Positions 20,901 through 30,102 are shown, counted from the stretch's first letter. The stretch: 64,000 bases of DNA from Rhodopirellula islandica (GCF_001027925.1 NZ_LECT01000017.1:415537-479536), one strand, 5' to 3'. Numbers and translations: made by a program. The notes: generated by a model not told the origin, from the sequence alone.

Positions 20901-23900
20901 TCGCCTGTCCCCCACCACCGACGGGACGTTGATTGCCCGCTTCATGGATGGGCAGCGTGGGGCAACCTTGATTGCCGGAATCACATCGGACGACGTTGTT
21001 TCTGATGCAGCAACCCGAACGGATGCTGCGGAGATCGAAATGGTTTTGCAAAACCTGTTGATGCAAGGTCGTTTGGATGTGGACGACAATGACACGGTGG
21101 ATCCGAAGATCGATGGCGTGCTGATCCTACGGTACATGTCGGCCATCGGTGGCTCATCGACGACTCAGCAGGCCTTGACCGATGGTTTGGATTTGAATGC
21201 CCTGGGTGGACGGCGAACACTGCCCGCGGACATTCGAGCGTTCATGGAGGGAGGGGAAAGCCCTCCGCTAAATCAAACCTTTGCCGACGATGTGCTGTCG
21301 CTGTCAGACCGATCCGGTATTCCTCGGTTTCGTGTTTCCAGCAGCGCCGTAACGGGTTCGTCGCCTTTTGCCCCCGTCCTAACACCGTTTGTTAGCGGCA
21401 CAGGCATTTTCACACTTGACACGTTGGGCAGCACCGTGACGTTTGACGAGACCTACTTGGTCGATGCAAATGATCCGAGTACCCGCACACTCGTACGCAG
21501 CCGCGCCGAGGGCACTCCAGCTCGCACGATCGATCTTCCCGAAGAGTTTCAAAAGTACCTCGGCGATCCGCTGTCACCTGAGATCGATACTTTGCTCGGC
21601 CGGTTTGAAACACCGACCCCGGCTCGAACACAGATACTGGGTCTCGAGGAACCGATCTTTGTGCGGGTCCCGGATGCATCGGGATACGAATTCACTTTGC
21701 CAGCGGGCCTGACCGCGAAGGAAATTCATTTTGATCCGAATGTTGGTGGGAACCTGTTCTTGCAACACACCGAAGCAAATTCGGGAACAAACATTGACTT
21801 TGACCTGTTCATTGCGTCGACCGGGGAGTGGCGAGAAGTGTCAATGAGCACCCCGTTTACTTTGCCGGCGGGAGTTTCCACTTTCGAACTCTATCCGAGA
21901 CCGATCGTGACTTCGCGACTGCTAGACCCGAACGATGATGGCGACGTGAACTTGGATTTGACGGTAGGTTTGGTTCTTGAGGGGAATCAAACGTCCTCAC
22001 CCGCACTGACGGTCAACGTGCTCGCTGATCGACAAGAGCTCATCAACCTGTATGAAATCCAAGTTGGAGTCGGATCGGATTCAGCCGCTTTCGAAACCCG
22101 GATCGCGCGTGACGGTGCCTACGTGGCAATTAGCACGAATGAGGTTCAGTCGAGCCTGTCGAGCCAACGCATTGATCTTGATGTCGATGTTTCCAATGAC
22201 TACCCAAGAATGTTGGTGAAGTTTAGCAGAGGTACGCTCGAAGACTTGCCGTCAGGCCTCTATCGCGTTTGGGCGAATTGGGCAGCCGACCCCAATGTGG
22301 GGACCTATTTTGGAGGGATTGAATACACCGCTTCCACGAGTGAGGATGGGCTATCCACTGTCAAGAAATTCGAAGTGGATCCACGGCGGTTTCCAAACCA
22401 AGATTTGGTTGTCAACGGACTCGTCTATCAGGAATTGTTTGATATTCGTGTGGGTGGAAACGCACTCAGCATCGGTGCTATCGATTTGAACCGAATCAGG
22501 CGAGACATCTATGTCCAACGCATTGATGATACCGTAAACGTTGATGTGACTCAGAATCCCTCCAGCGGCATTCCCCTTGCTCTCGCTCCATCGTACGCAC
22601 AGGAGTTTCCTGGCCGCTCAGCGGTCTCGGTCACGGCGACCGCTGCAGGTTTCAAGCCGATGACGGATACCTACAGCGTGACACTGACGGATCAACCGTT
22701 TGGTTCGGTTCCCACTCACGGCATCGCCGATCAGATTGTGCCACTGGGAACGACTCAACACATGATCGATCTTTCTAGTGTCTTTGATGCGCCGGATCTG
22801 ATTCTTTCGGTTGAGTCAAACAACTCGTTGGTGACCGTGGCGATCGACGGCGACAACTTAAGCATTGGGTTCACTGAAAACGCATCCGCAAAGGTCTTCC
22901 TGACAGCCCAAAATGCTTCCGGCATGTTGATGGGGACCGACACATTCGTGATTTCAACCGGAGATTCAAGTGTCCGTCGGACGACCGTTCTGGATCCTAT
23001 TTCAGACAAAATTGTTCCGGTGACGCTGCCCGCCGTTTATCGATATCGGTTTAACGACGAGTCGCTCAATGAAGATTCAGGCGGCCCTTCACTCGTGGCG
23101 GTGGGGGGGGCGTTCAGCGATTTCGGATACAGGTTTGGTGAAAACGAAGGCCTCAATCTTTCATCGGTGCTCTCCGACCCAGGTGAATACAGAATCGAGT
23201 TCGACTTTGCATTTGATGAGTATTTTGGATTCCAAAAGATCATCGACTTCAAGGGCCTCACCAGTGACAACGGACTCTACACCAATGGGCATCAACTCGC
23301 GTTCTATCCGATCGCCGATTCAACGTTCAACCTCCCGTACGGTCTCACCACGGGAGGACGGTATCGCCTTCAAATCACACGCGATGCTGAAACTTCCCAA
23401 GTCACCGTCTCAATAGCAAACGAAGAAGTAATCAAGTTCATCGATGATTCAGGAATCGCTATTTTCAGCGGCCCAAACAATACGATTCGTCTGTTTCAAG
23501 ATGACCAGTCAACAGGTTCATGGGAGGCCGGAAGCGGATGGGTGGACAACCTTCAAGTCCGTGACGGGCTGATTGATCCGTTCAAGTTGGCGTCCGTGAC
23601 CGATTTCAGTACTCGGTATAGCGATCGCGAGTTCGTCACCTATTCCTCGCTCGATGCAGGGAACTCTGGGCCGCTACCCGACCAATTGGGGCCCGATCGA
23701 GCTGTGGTGGTGACGGGCAAGCCAGACGCGGAAGACACTCTGATCTTGGATGCGCGGACCGGGCCACTCTATCAGCCATTCCGGTTTCACGCAGAGCCAG
23801 GTGAAGTTGCGCCCGCCACCGGCTGGACGGACGAGATCGTCATTCAAGGCGAGGGCGTTCAGATTGACCTTCGTGAATCAGAAATCCAAGGCATCGGCCG

Positions 23901-26505
23901 CATCGATCTTCGTGGATCAGGGCCAAACACGTTGATCGTGACCGCCGATGCATTGTTCAACAATGATCCCGGATTGCATCCGTTGATTGTGATTGCGGAG
24001 GCCGACGATACCGTGATCCGCGCGGGCGACACCGCTTGGATAAAACTTCCTGCTCGTCAACTCGATCCCACTTCGGGTTTGAACTTCGATGTTTACCAAA
24101 GTGGGGCGGCGGTGCTTTGGGTGTCTGCCCCGTCAGCGACCCTGCCTCCCACGGCTCCGGCCGAAGGCCCCGATTTCGATTTCCCTCAGTCGACACTTTC
24201 AGCCGAGTTGACCAACGAATTGGAAGTCCCTGGGCAGATCGTCTTGGTTCCTCCCTCCGATGCAAACTTGATGGCGGGCGAGAGGTTCACGATTGACGTG
24301 CTGTACAACATTGATGATGCAAGCGGATTGATCCCGCCAGCGATCTTGGTGGAAGTTCACTATGATTCGACAAAAATTGCGTTTTCAGACCTGCCTTTCC
24401 TGCTTGCCAACGGCTTGGTCAATGACATCGATTCGGAAAGCCCCGAATTCGAAACTGTCGACGACGGCAATGTGCGAACGAATCGAACGCTGATCTTTTC
24501 GTTCACCGATTTCCTGGGTGCTTGGCCAGCGGAAGCAACCCAATCCACCAAGCTTGCCACAATTGAGTTTCAAGGCGGAGACGCGACCGGAATCACGGAC
24601 ATCCGGCTGACCGGACTGTCCTCCAATGGGTTCATCTTTGATGCCGAGGATTTCGCGTTGTTATCTGTCGATACCAACACACCGACGATCACATTGACCA
24701 CTGACACTGTCACACTTGCTGCTGGCCAAACACTCAGTGACGCCTTGGCGATTATCAATCCGCAAGCCACCGACTTGGTCGACGAGCTTCCTACCATCAC
24801 CAACGACGCACCATCGGTGCTGCCCACCGGGATGACGACCATCCTGTTCTCGGCAACGGACAAAGCGGGCAACACCAGCACTGCCTCCGCAACAGTCAAC
24901 GTGCTCGGCCGTTCAATGGATTTCGGTGATGCTCCTTCGCTAACGCAGTCTGGATTTGCGTCGGACTACCCGGTCACCAAAGCTCAGGATGGAGCGAGCC
25001 ATTCCGTGGGCAGCCTGTTCTTGGGGACATCCGTCGATGTTGAAACTGATGGCGTCCCAAGTCCGAATGCGGAAGGCGACACGGACGACGATGGCGTCGA
25101 TTTCTTGGTCGATCCCGTCGCAACGATGGACAGGCTAAGCGTTTCCAGTGTTCGCGTGCATAGCTCGGGGGGGGGGATCGTGGATGCCTGGTTGGATTTC
25201 AATCGCGACGGTGACTGGAATGATCCTGGCGAGAGAATCATCAGTGGTGCTGCCGTTGATTCGGGTGACACGCTGCTCAGCTATCAGGTTCCAGCCGGAG
25301 CTTCATCGGGGACTTCCTATGCTCGGTTCCGCCTCTCGTCCCTCGGCAGTGAACTGCCCACCGGTGCCGCCGCGGATGGGGAAGTCGAAGACTATTCCGT
25401 CGAGTTGATCAGCGGTGCGACCTCTCCGACAGTCGTGGTGCAACCCGGTGCGTCAGACACTTCGCTGTTCCTGGATCCGGATCTTGTCAGATTGGTTTCC
25501 GGAGCACTGACCGTGTTCGAGGCTCCAAGCGACCAAGTGGGGACGATCGACTACCGCCCACTCGTGACGCCCGAAGCAATCAATTTGATGTTGGCAGCGG
25601 AACATACAGTGGCTGCCAATCAGATTCAGTTTGGCGTCTTCGCGGATGGTTCCAGTGTGAACGTCAGCGGTATTGGTGGATCGATCGACCTGACCAACGT
25701 GGCCACGCAGGCCGCCCAGGGCCGCGTGACGCTGGACCTGACCCACGGCGACCCCAGTTCCGCGACCATTGATGCGATCTTGGCACGAAAGTGGTCCATG
25801 GACTCATTGCCAATGCAAGTCATGATTGGCGTGGAGGATCGAGTGCTGTTCGCCGACGCGGATGAGTGGCGGATGACCGATCCAGTCATGACGAGTGGCG
25901 TCTTCCAACTGACAGCAGCAAACCAGAGTGGAAACGCATCCATCGTTGTCAGTTCGGCGCGGCCTTGGCAGAATTTCATTCGCCTCAACGACGTGACAAA
26001 CGACGGAGTCGTGCGTGCGTCCGACGCATTGCGAATCATCAACGAGTTGAACTCACAGGACTTCTCCAGTTCCGACGGACGATTGATTGATCCGGCTTCC
26101 TTGTCAGAAAGCATGGTCTCTTACTATGACACCAGCGGCGATGGCGTTGTATCCGCACTCGATGCTCTGCGAGTCATCAACGAACTCAACGCGGTCTCAG
26201 CCGGTGGAGAGCCCCTTGAGAATGCCAGCCAGGGATCTCAACTCGCAGTCCCGATGGGACCTGCCGAACAACTTCCCCTCGCTTCCATTCCTCCAGAGGA
26301 GCCGATGCTCGCGTTCGACGCATGGAAACAGAAGCCGCGATTTGCTGCCGCCGACCTGCTGAGCACGGATCTTGTCATTCGCCAACGACTCTCGACAACA
26401 ACTCCATCCGATTCTTCGGTCGAAGAATCGGTCTCCGACGAAAACTGGCGAGCGGTCGACGAACTGTTTTCGCAGAGCAATCCGCTGGAACAAAATATCT
26501 TGTGA
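14902..26505 (+). CDS. Giant secreted surface protein (LEPR-xLLA-type motif, beta-helix, cohesin-like and dockerin-like modules)
   Basis: About 3,867 residues. The basic N-terminus leads into RLEQLEKRNLLA (about 28-38), a variant of the planctomycete LEPR-xLLA export motif. Two right-handed beta-helix regions follow (about 39-690 and 697-1266), each opening with a CSLREA-like phrase (TTLREAVEAASF, LSLREAVAIANL) and rich in GGAI/GGGI turns. Later modules: a dockerin-like EF-hand pair (about 1993-2086; DIDGDGRLSPTTDGTLIARF), a LamG-like sandwich (about 2712-2890), a cohesin-like domain (about 3110-3258), a GEVED-type domain (about 3339-3506; WLDFNRDGDWNDPGERI) and a C-terminal dockerin (about 3693-3766; DTSGDGVVSALDALRVINEL). 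ATG 14902 is preferred; an upstream start at 14782 would put 40 residues before the usual basic N-terminus. Probably adhesion or glycan binding. Confidence 0.9.
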   Translation: MSTRTFRDRFLRRKPARPNPGRRRSFRLEQLEKRNLLATYIVDSLTDDGSGGTTLREAVEAASFNEARHGLPAGESSDVIRFADSLFFDGPATLTMRPELYTTKPYPRASYFVPGAMHVFADTAADTQAVFPAFVEGTITIIGPGADLLSIDANGSQSIFVIDDQVKLSGMQLTGSSGRAITNATYTNAATSAVETATIDLEINDMIVRGNPGGAAALSRGVITIRNSVIENNGFADEMTRVESGGALFVTSLGYQEVSSLIVEDSVIRGNQALNGGGIGVDEGSVVVSRSTIEMNSAIGNSDQQSSGGGIYLDPVSKQADVSIYESEIRSNTASQGGGIYLSDGSTRGSSKESVVRVRDSNIIGNQATVSGGGVSVFAGSNASESPKLVLSNSSVTLNSAPIGGGVDNVGGVLEITGSSFTDNEASENGGAIASRQSDTPLASDHPTATISNSTISGNRSSGVGGGIFYDPRPESADDAKLTLINTTITLNQAGTGGGLAINEADGLPTSKLVNTIVAGNTLAGDSTASDIHLVSSAPILVAQSRFNLIGDPATAGGLVDDRNEATGNGNIVGDLLGQPLNLDAILFRNLADNLGGPALPPLFGTGRQIQRPAMHSLKLDSPAMDAGTPFLPSAVDGIRFDDNGDPIVPVDAPYSDALHADGRGYPFLRRDSFLGGGGIVAGAVDIGAYENQIRPIFTGSELVVSTLDDENDGDYSYGELSLREAVAIANLSPDDNGIRFAPSLIETDAGEISTIYLTSPIEILFNVTVSGPGSDLLQISGGHGTRMLEIGPLATTSISGLAFVDGLGESPRFDQTQFDGASITAQGGAIFNAGKTTIEDALFARNTSLATEKVGFEAAAADGGGAISNAGVMTIKDTVFRDNSSESNGGAITNHALPFGAFDLQIGLTNSPTLAIGPNVQFENNHADTDGGAIQTWQPISIVDSTFTGNSAGRDGGAIAFGIEYRGVGLYVYDSPGQDLVQRSEFRNNQAANYGGAITVNDKASVRVVDSIVDQNNSSYGGGIEAVGYLELERTTVSRNVATVSGGGLAFFGQGIFTINSSTISGNRVQGVVPGYGGGISIQKNARESATIYQPTSQSQQINDSTISGNQVISALGLNALGSGLWTNDQITLTNSIVSGNFQDNGIGPQVFIRETGSIHAPLPNIIPNYNSTISGVNDLSRFSGATTITVDPNLQSLADNGGRAETNAIGPTSVAIDNGQRQGLLDQRGYPVTDQLDPFFDLRDDDGEVGDIGAYESSQVHIVDFTSETRNASQYGTAEAVSFGLGIDDGKPNSTIPKDPGFLGIEFNKTFNVGPGIYEDPLFGSEWGANANANVQGKLGLEYGYFINSGSVDTFYDGQFAYRVDQLPNTDDFVINTSSTLTDGKLFTTSPRVSAYADLVLQFNASIAGTACVISCVSGSVPIGIDTKVPLFSINRQEEDDNGNKLFLGANGLTTDSAGGTNPPAFDGDIVVAGLDLQSALDIDLSDGDDSQTDKLGSIRTERRQAEIDKAAGKPGDHDAIIRNAVAAEKSATQKKKGSVEVSSPAFTLSFGQAEDLLGVEVGLSVGASAKAGPVSAEITKNLGKIALTVPEIDLSDTTFDTPQGKLSATTDDFAIGSNVDAKRQIAALSVDVGALGPFGVYNLSAGPIDIEATTVSYVISPRLAISQDVSVEPFFDESHQAGFDFVFTGGGTINVSIGDASPVALSSGGSISFMPGSEVRIDANGNSDIQVNPSITVGNRFSNDIGLEFDVLGVLEVLRLKLNAFGEQLFDIGPLYETSHSLLDAIGVDALDFGSIFASTFNLPASTTQIESFSLNSAEEGAARDGKSPGAAFLLQSGVPTQIDPVNGQTTYLSVPLLGPDNVLHNDVLFETQSQDTVLIRPPYGGLTLELLDSSGQVRSSFELDVKGTTFTSGNGPETWRLKGFENLLGSQALFGVQFSGDATREVTVTVEGGSALSLPGVHTDRLLTAEKQEALNRASTLFVRNSDLALDIDGDGRLSPTTDGTLIARFMDGQRGATLIAGITSDDVVSDAATRTDAAEIEMVLQNLLMQGRLDVDDNDTVDPKIDGVLILRYMSAIGGSSTTQQALTDGLDLNALGGRRTLPADIRAFMEGGESPPLNQTFADDVLSLSDRSGIPRFRVSSSAVTGSSPFAPVLTPFVSGTGIFTLDTLGSTVTFDETYLVDANDPSTRTLVRSRAEGTPARTIDLPEEFQKYLGDPLSPEIDTLLGRFETPTPARTQILGLEEPIFVRVPDASGYEFTLPAGLTAKEIHFDPNVGGNLFLQHTEANSGTNIDFDLFIASTGEWREVSMSTPFTLPAGVSTFELYPRPIVTSRLLDPNDDGDVNLDLTVGLVLEGNQTSSPALTVNVLADRQELINLYEIQVGVGSDSAAFETRIARDGAYVAISTNEVQSSLSSQRIDLDVDVSNDYPRMLVKFSRGTLEDLPSGLYRVWANWAADPNVGTYFGGIEYTASTSEDGLSTVKKFEVDPRRFPNQDLVVNGLVYQELFDIRVGGNALSIGAIDLNRIRRDIYVQRIDDTVNVDVTQNPSSGIPLALAPSYAQEFPGRSAVSVTATAAGFKPMTDTYSVTLTDQPFGSVPTHGIADQIVPLGTTQHMIDLSSVFDAPDLILSVESNNSLVTVAIDGDNLSIGFTENASAKVFLTAQNASGMLMGTDTFVISTGDSSVRRTTVLDPISDKIVPVTLPAVYRYRFNDESLNEDSGGPSLVAVGGAFSDFGYRFGENEGLNLSSVLSDPGEYRIEFDFAFDEYFGFQKIIDFKGLTSDNGLYTNGHQLAFYPIADSTFNLPYGLTTGGRYRLQITRDAETSQVTVSIANEEVIKFIDDSGIAIFSGPNNTIRLFQDDQSTGSWEAGSGWVDNLQVRDGLIDPFKLASVTDFSTRYSDREFVTYSSLDAGNSGPLPDQLGPDRAVVVTGKPDAEDTLILDARTGPLYQPFRFHAEPGEVAPATGWTDEIVIQGEGVQIDLRESEIQGIGRIDLRGSGPNTLIVTADALFNNDPGLHPLIVIAEADDTVIRAGDTAWIKLPARQLDPTSGLNFDVYQSGAAVLWVSAPSATLPPTAPAEGPDFDFPQSTLSAELTNELEVPGQIVLVPPSDANLMAGERFTIDVLYNIDDASGLIPPAILVEVHYDSTKIAFSDLPFLLANGLVNDIDSESPEFETVDDGNVRTNRTLIFSFTDFLGAWPAEATQSTKLATIEFQGGDATGITDIRLTGLSSNGFIFDAEDFALLSVDTNTPTITLTTDTVTLAAGQTLSDALAIINPQATDLVDELPTITNDAPSVLPTGMTTILFSATDKAGNTSTASATVNVLGRSMDFGDAPSLTQSGFASDYPVTKAQDGASHSVGSLFLGTSVDVETDGVPSPNAEGDTDDDGVDFLVDPVATMDRLSVSSVRVHSSGGGIVDAWLDFNRDGDWNDPGERIISGAAVDSGDTLLSYQVPAGASSGTSYARFRLSSLGSELPTGAAADGEVEDYSVELISGATSPTVVVQPGASDTSLFLDPDLVRLVSGALTVFEAPSDQVGTIDYRPLVTPEAINLMLAAEHTVAANQIQFGVFADGSSVNVSGIGGSIDLTNVATQAAQGRVTLDLTHGDPSSATIDAILARKWSMDSLPMQVMIGVEDRVLFADADEWRMTDPVMTSGVFQLTAANQSGNASIVVSSARPWQNFIRLNDVTNDGVVRASDALRIINELNSQDFSSSDGRLIDPASLSESMVSYYDTSGDGVVSALDALRVINELNAVSAGGEPLENASQGSQLAVPMGPAEQLPLASIPPEEPMLAFDAWKQKPRFAAADLLSTDLVIRQRLSTTTPSDSSVEESVSDENWRAVDELFSQSNPLEQNIL

Positions 26506-26534
26506 TGATTCATTGACCAGCGATGCGATCGCAC

Positions 26535-28289
26535 TCAATCCACGGTTGGCGAACCGACGACCAAGGGAAGCGTGAACTGGTGCTCAGGGTCGGTGTTGTA
26601 CTGGTCAAACACTGGCGAGTAAGTGCGGACTTGGATGGACTTGCCATCGGGAAGCAGTTCGATCAGTCGCATCCAACCGTCACCACCTTCGTGCAGCATT
26701 TGATAATTCGCCAGCATCTGGTGAACGAGGTTGCCCTGTGGCGCCTTCTCACTCAGCAACCCCGCGCCGTCGTTGAGCACATGACCTGAAAGCACCATCA
26801 TGACATTGGGATGGTCGCTGATCAGCTTCGTCCAAAGATCGCCTGCGTCATTGATTCCTTCTGGACTGTCAGCAACGCCGTACTTGTACGGACTCCAGGT
26901 TTGCGACTGCGTGCGTTTCCAGTCGTACTTGGTTTCGTCGTAGTACATGTAAGCATGCGTCACGATCACGGCCAATCGATCAGGGTGTTCATTCAACAAC
27001 TGATCGGCCCATTTCACAGCGCGATCACGAGGTGCCCATTCCAACGCAATCCCAATCCACTTGGCATGGTCCGTTTCAAACAAGCTGTAGTTGTTCTCCG
27101 TCTTCCCCGGGTCCATGGTGCCCTGGAAGGAAGGATGAAGTGCAAACCGTGGCTCGTCCAAGTAATCACTCATCAAGGATTCGTGCGTCGCTCCGTTTCC
27201 GCCTGGACCCATGTCATGGTTGCCAGGGGCTGCGATCACCGGAACATGGCCGAACAACTCGTCCATCGCTTGCTGTGCGTTTTCCCATTGGTCGGGCGTG
27301 TTGCGGTTGGTGATGTCACCCTCATGAAAAACCGCGACGATGTTGCGGTCTTTCAGGTGCTGGCGAATCCAACGGGTTTGAGCCAGAAAGTGCTGCGGAT
27401 AGTGTTGGCTGTAAATCTGGGTGTCGGGCAGAGCAACAATGGTTGCGGACCCCTCCACGAACGGCAACGGTTCCGGCACTTGGTACGAAGGGCTGGGGTC
27501 CACCGCGGGAGCACGTTGATCCTGAACCATCCGAACGTAGTCCTGCAGTCCACGGAAGAAGCTCTTCGAGGCATCCACAAAACGGGCTGGTGCAACGGTC
27601 GTTCCGTCGGGCGATTGCCATTTATCGAAAAACAGGGATGTCAAAACAATGCGTCCCTCACCATGAGACGCTTCCAACAGCACGGGGTCGCGAGTGGATT
27701 TCCCAATCGCCGCCAACACCGCAAAACCTTGCTGATTACGAAGCGTTTCCCACGATCCAGCCCGATGATGGTTCGGCAACAACAGACGATCCTCCGCCGA
27801 TGAATCGCGAGGCAATCGCTGCAGCAGCGGATGCTGCGGAGCATGCACGATCACAGGGTTGCCATCCCGATCAGTGCGTGAAGCGGAAAGGGAATCTGGC
27901 AAGAAAGCGATCGATGATTCGGTTTGGTCAGCCTGCGTTAGCTCCAACAAGACAGCTCCCGCCGCGACACGTTCGCCCAACAACTTGCGGTTGTTTTCCA
28001 GCCACTTTCGGACCGCGGCTTCCTCGCTGGCGAACGACCCGACGGCGATCAAATCAGCCACCGGCAAGGTGTCCTGTTGCAAGTCGATCGTCGCAACTTC
28101 AAACCCTGCCGCTTCCAAACCAGCCTGCAGCCCAACTTGTCCGGTCCAAGGATCCGCAACCTCAATCACAACCGCCGTCAGCACCGGTTGCTCGGCCCCC
28201 TTGGTGTCCGCCGAAAGGAACGAAGTGATGCAGCAATTGAAAACAATTGCCGAGAAAAACAAACGGTTTGAGATCGTTGGAGAAATCAT
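26535..28289 (-). CDS. Exported metallophosphoesterase
   Basis: About 584 residues. The signal peptide follows ATG 28289 (SNRLFFSAIVFNCCITSFLS). The first half (about 30-290) is a glutamine-amidotransferase/ThuA-like region with no clear catalytic residues. The second half is a calcineurin-like phosphoesterase: VALPDTQIYS (D-x-Q in place of D-x-H), AVFHEGDITN (GD), APGNHDMGPG (GNHD), IVTHAYMYY and VLSGHV. These residues bind two metal ions and hydrolyse phosphoesters; the substrate is unknown. It is divergent from the PQQ gene at 28434, with a 144-base shared upstream region, and nearly convergent with the giant-protein gene. Confidence 0.88.
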   Translation of the reverse strand: MISPTISNRLFFSAIVFNCCITSFLSADTKGAEQPVLTAVVIEVADPWTGQVGLQAGLEAAGFEVATIDLQQDTLPVADLIAVGSFASEEAAVRKWLENNRKLLGERVAAGAVLLELTQADQTESSIAFLPDSLSASRTDRDGNPVIVHAPQHPLLQRLPRDSSAEDRLLLPNHHRAGSWETLRNQQGFAVLAAIGKSTRDPVLLEASHGEGRIVLTSLFFDKWQSPDGTTVAPARFVDASKSFFRGLQDYVRMVQDQRAPAVDPSPSYQVPEPLPFVEGSATIVALPDTQIYSQHYPQHFLAQTRWIRQHLKDRNIVAVFHEGDITNRNTPDQWENAQQAMDELFGHVPVIAAPGNHDMGPGGNGATHESLMSDYLDEPRFALHPSFQGTMDPGKTENNYSLFETDHAKWIGIALEWAPRDRAVKWADQLLNEHPDRLAVIVTHAYMYYDETKYDWKRTQSQTWSPYKYGVADSPEGINDAGDLWTKLISDHPNVMMVLSGHVLNDGAGLLSEKAPQGNLVHQMLANYQMLHEGGDGWMRLIELLPDGKSIQVRTYSPVFDQYNTDPEHQFTLPLVVGSPTVD

Positions 28290-28433
28290 GAGGTGATTCT
28301 GCAAGACAGTGAGAGAGGAAGGCAACCAATTCGCCCCCCGGTGAACGGAGCAAGGGAACGCATGGCCTCGCCCTCCGGGTAAGTTATAGTGCCTCCGCCC
28401 CCATTCACATGTGACCACCTGACCACCAGTGAC

Positions 28434-29759
28434 ATGAAAATCCTGCGAATATTCACGACCATCACGATCGGCCTTGCCATTGCCTCGACGGGGAACAGTG
28501 GCGATCTCAATTGGCCGCAATGGCGAGGCCCGGACGGGTCCGGAAAAACGTCCGCCACCCAAAGCGTGGCGCAGTGGGGCCCTGACACCAACGTGAAGTG
28601 GCGAACCGAATTGCCCGAGCCCGGCAACTCAACACCGATCTTGTGGGAAGACCTGGTGTTCGTCACCCAACCACTCACGGAATCGAATCAGCGCGCCATC
28701 CTTTGCTTCGATCGAGAGACTGGAAAGGAAAAGTGGCGACGCGGCGTCACCTACACCGAGAGCGAAGCCAGCCATCAAACCAATCCGTATTGCTCCGCTT
28801 CTCCTGTCACCGATGGCGAGCGCGTGATCGCTTGGTTCGGTTCCGCTGGGCTGGTCTGCTGGGACCTCGATGGCAATCAGCTATGGCATCGTGACCTGGG
28901 ACGACAAGAGCACATGTGGGGATACGGTTCCTCTCCGATTCTGCATGAAGACTTATGCATCCTGAACTTCGGCCCCGGCAATCGTGAATTCCTGGTCGCC
29001 GTTGACAAGCGCACGGGGGAAACTCGCTGGCAGCGTGACTCGCTCGACGATGAATCCGAACGCCAACTCAGCGGCCCAGAGAATGATGGCAATGCCAACG
29101 ACTTCCAAAGCGACAAAGCACGCAGCGAACGCCTCCGCGGTTCCTGGAACACGCCCATCATGGTGCAAGCAAACGGCCACTGGGAACTGGTCGCAGTGCT
29201 GCCGAGACGTGTCAGTGGATATGATCCCGAGACCGGCCAGTTGCTGTGGACCTGCGGTGATGCGGCCCCCCTTGCCTACGCGTCGCCTGTGCTCTCCGAA
29301 GGAGCCATTGTGGCATTGGGCGGATACGGCGGCGCGTCCCTCGCCGTCACGACCGGCGGCCGAGGCGATGTCACCCCGACGCATCGGCTCTGGCACAAGC
29401 CCAAAGACAGCGGGTGGCTCGGCACCGGCGTTGCGCACGACGGGCTGATCTACGTCTGTGGGCTAGGCGGCGTGCTGAGTTGCTTGGACAGTGCGACCGG
29501 CGAAGAACTTTGGAAAGCTCGCGTTGGCAGCGGGGGGACTTGGTCCAGCATCACTCAAACGGAAGACGGGTTGATGTACTTGCTCACCAAATCGGGCACC
29601 ACCACCGTCTTCCGCCCTGACCGCGAGCGTTTGCAACTGGTAGCGGAAAACGAACTGGACGAACCCAGCAACGCTTCCGTGGTCATCACCGATCGCGAAG
29701 TGCTCATCCGCACCGACAAAGCACTCTGGGCATTCGCGGAGCCCACCGCAAACGAATGA
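28434..29759 (+). CDS. Exported PQQ-like beta-propeller protein
   Basis: About 441 residues from ATG 28434, with an N-terminal signal (ILRIFTTITIGLAIASTG) directly followed by LNWPQWRGPDGSGKT, the hallmark N-terminus of planctomycete PQQ-repeat proteins. Propeller blades include ILCFDRETGKEKWRRGV, LVCWDLDGNQLWHRDLG, LVAVDKRTGETRWQRD and LSCLDSATGEELWKARV. Likely an extracytoplasmic binding or scaffolding protein; enzymatic activity is not indicated. It is a distant paralogue of the 6749-8032 product. Confidence 0.9.
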   Translation: MKILRIFTTITIGLAIASTGNSGDLNWPQWRGPDGSGKTSATQSVAQWGPDTNVKWRTELPEPGNSTPILWEDLVFVTQPLTESNQRAILCFDRETGKEKWRRGVTYTESEASHQTNPYCSASPVTDGERVIAWFGSAGLVCWDLDGNQLWHRDLGRQEHMWGYGSSPILHEDLCILNFGPGNREFLVAVDKRTGETRWQRDSLDDESERQLSGPENDGNANDFQSDKARSERLRGSWNTPIMVQANGHWELVAVLPRRVSGYDPETGQLLWTCGDAAPLAYASPVLSEGAIVALGGYGGASLAVTTGGRGDVTPTHRLWHKPKDSGWLGTGVAHDGLIYVCGLGGVLSCLDSATGEELWKARVGSGGTWSSITQTEDGLMYLLTKSGTTTVFRPDRERLQLVAENELDEPSNASVVITDREVLIRTDKALWAFAEPTANE

Positions 29760-29805
29760 GTGGCCTGTCCCAGCATCACAAGGCGCCTGAAACCAGCTTT
29801 GGCAG

Positions 29806-29936
29806 CTAGTGGTCTGTCAGGACTTGTTTTTAGGGTAGTGGACGAGGCCACGAGTCCTGAACTGGCGTCAAATCCAAGGACTCGTGGCCTCGTCCACTAC
29901 GATCAACCCTCACTTTTAGCTGTGAGAGACCACTAG
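29806..29936. repeat. Nested palindromic element (MITE-like)
   Basis: Outer 10-bp perfect arms CTAGTGGTCT (29806-29815) and AGACCACTAG (29927-29936) enclose an inner perfect 24-bp inverted repeat (29835-29858 and 29877-29900) with an 18-base loop. Between arms the two sides keep partial complementarity. It encodes nothing. The design, terminal inverted repeats around a long stem, resembles a miniature inverted-repeat element. Confidence 0.75.
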
Positions 29937-30102
29937 CACTTCCTGCACCTGTTCCCTGGTCAGATCCCAGATGTTCCGGCTACAATCGCCGCGAGATTGG
30001 CCGGCACTGTCACGCGATCAATGCATCCCGCGTCAGCCTCGTTGAGTGGGAAAAGCACAGTGACAACCGGCCCAAGCACGAAGGCACTGAAGAACAGCAC
30101 CT

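Noticed and set aside
26811-27803. Antisense frame (330 codons) in the phosphoesterase gene
   Set aside because: It lies opposite the catalytic motifs of a real gene and has no recognisable features.
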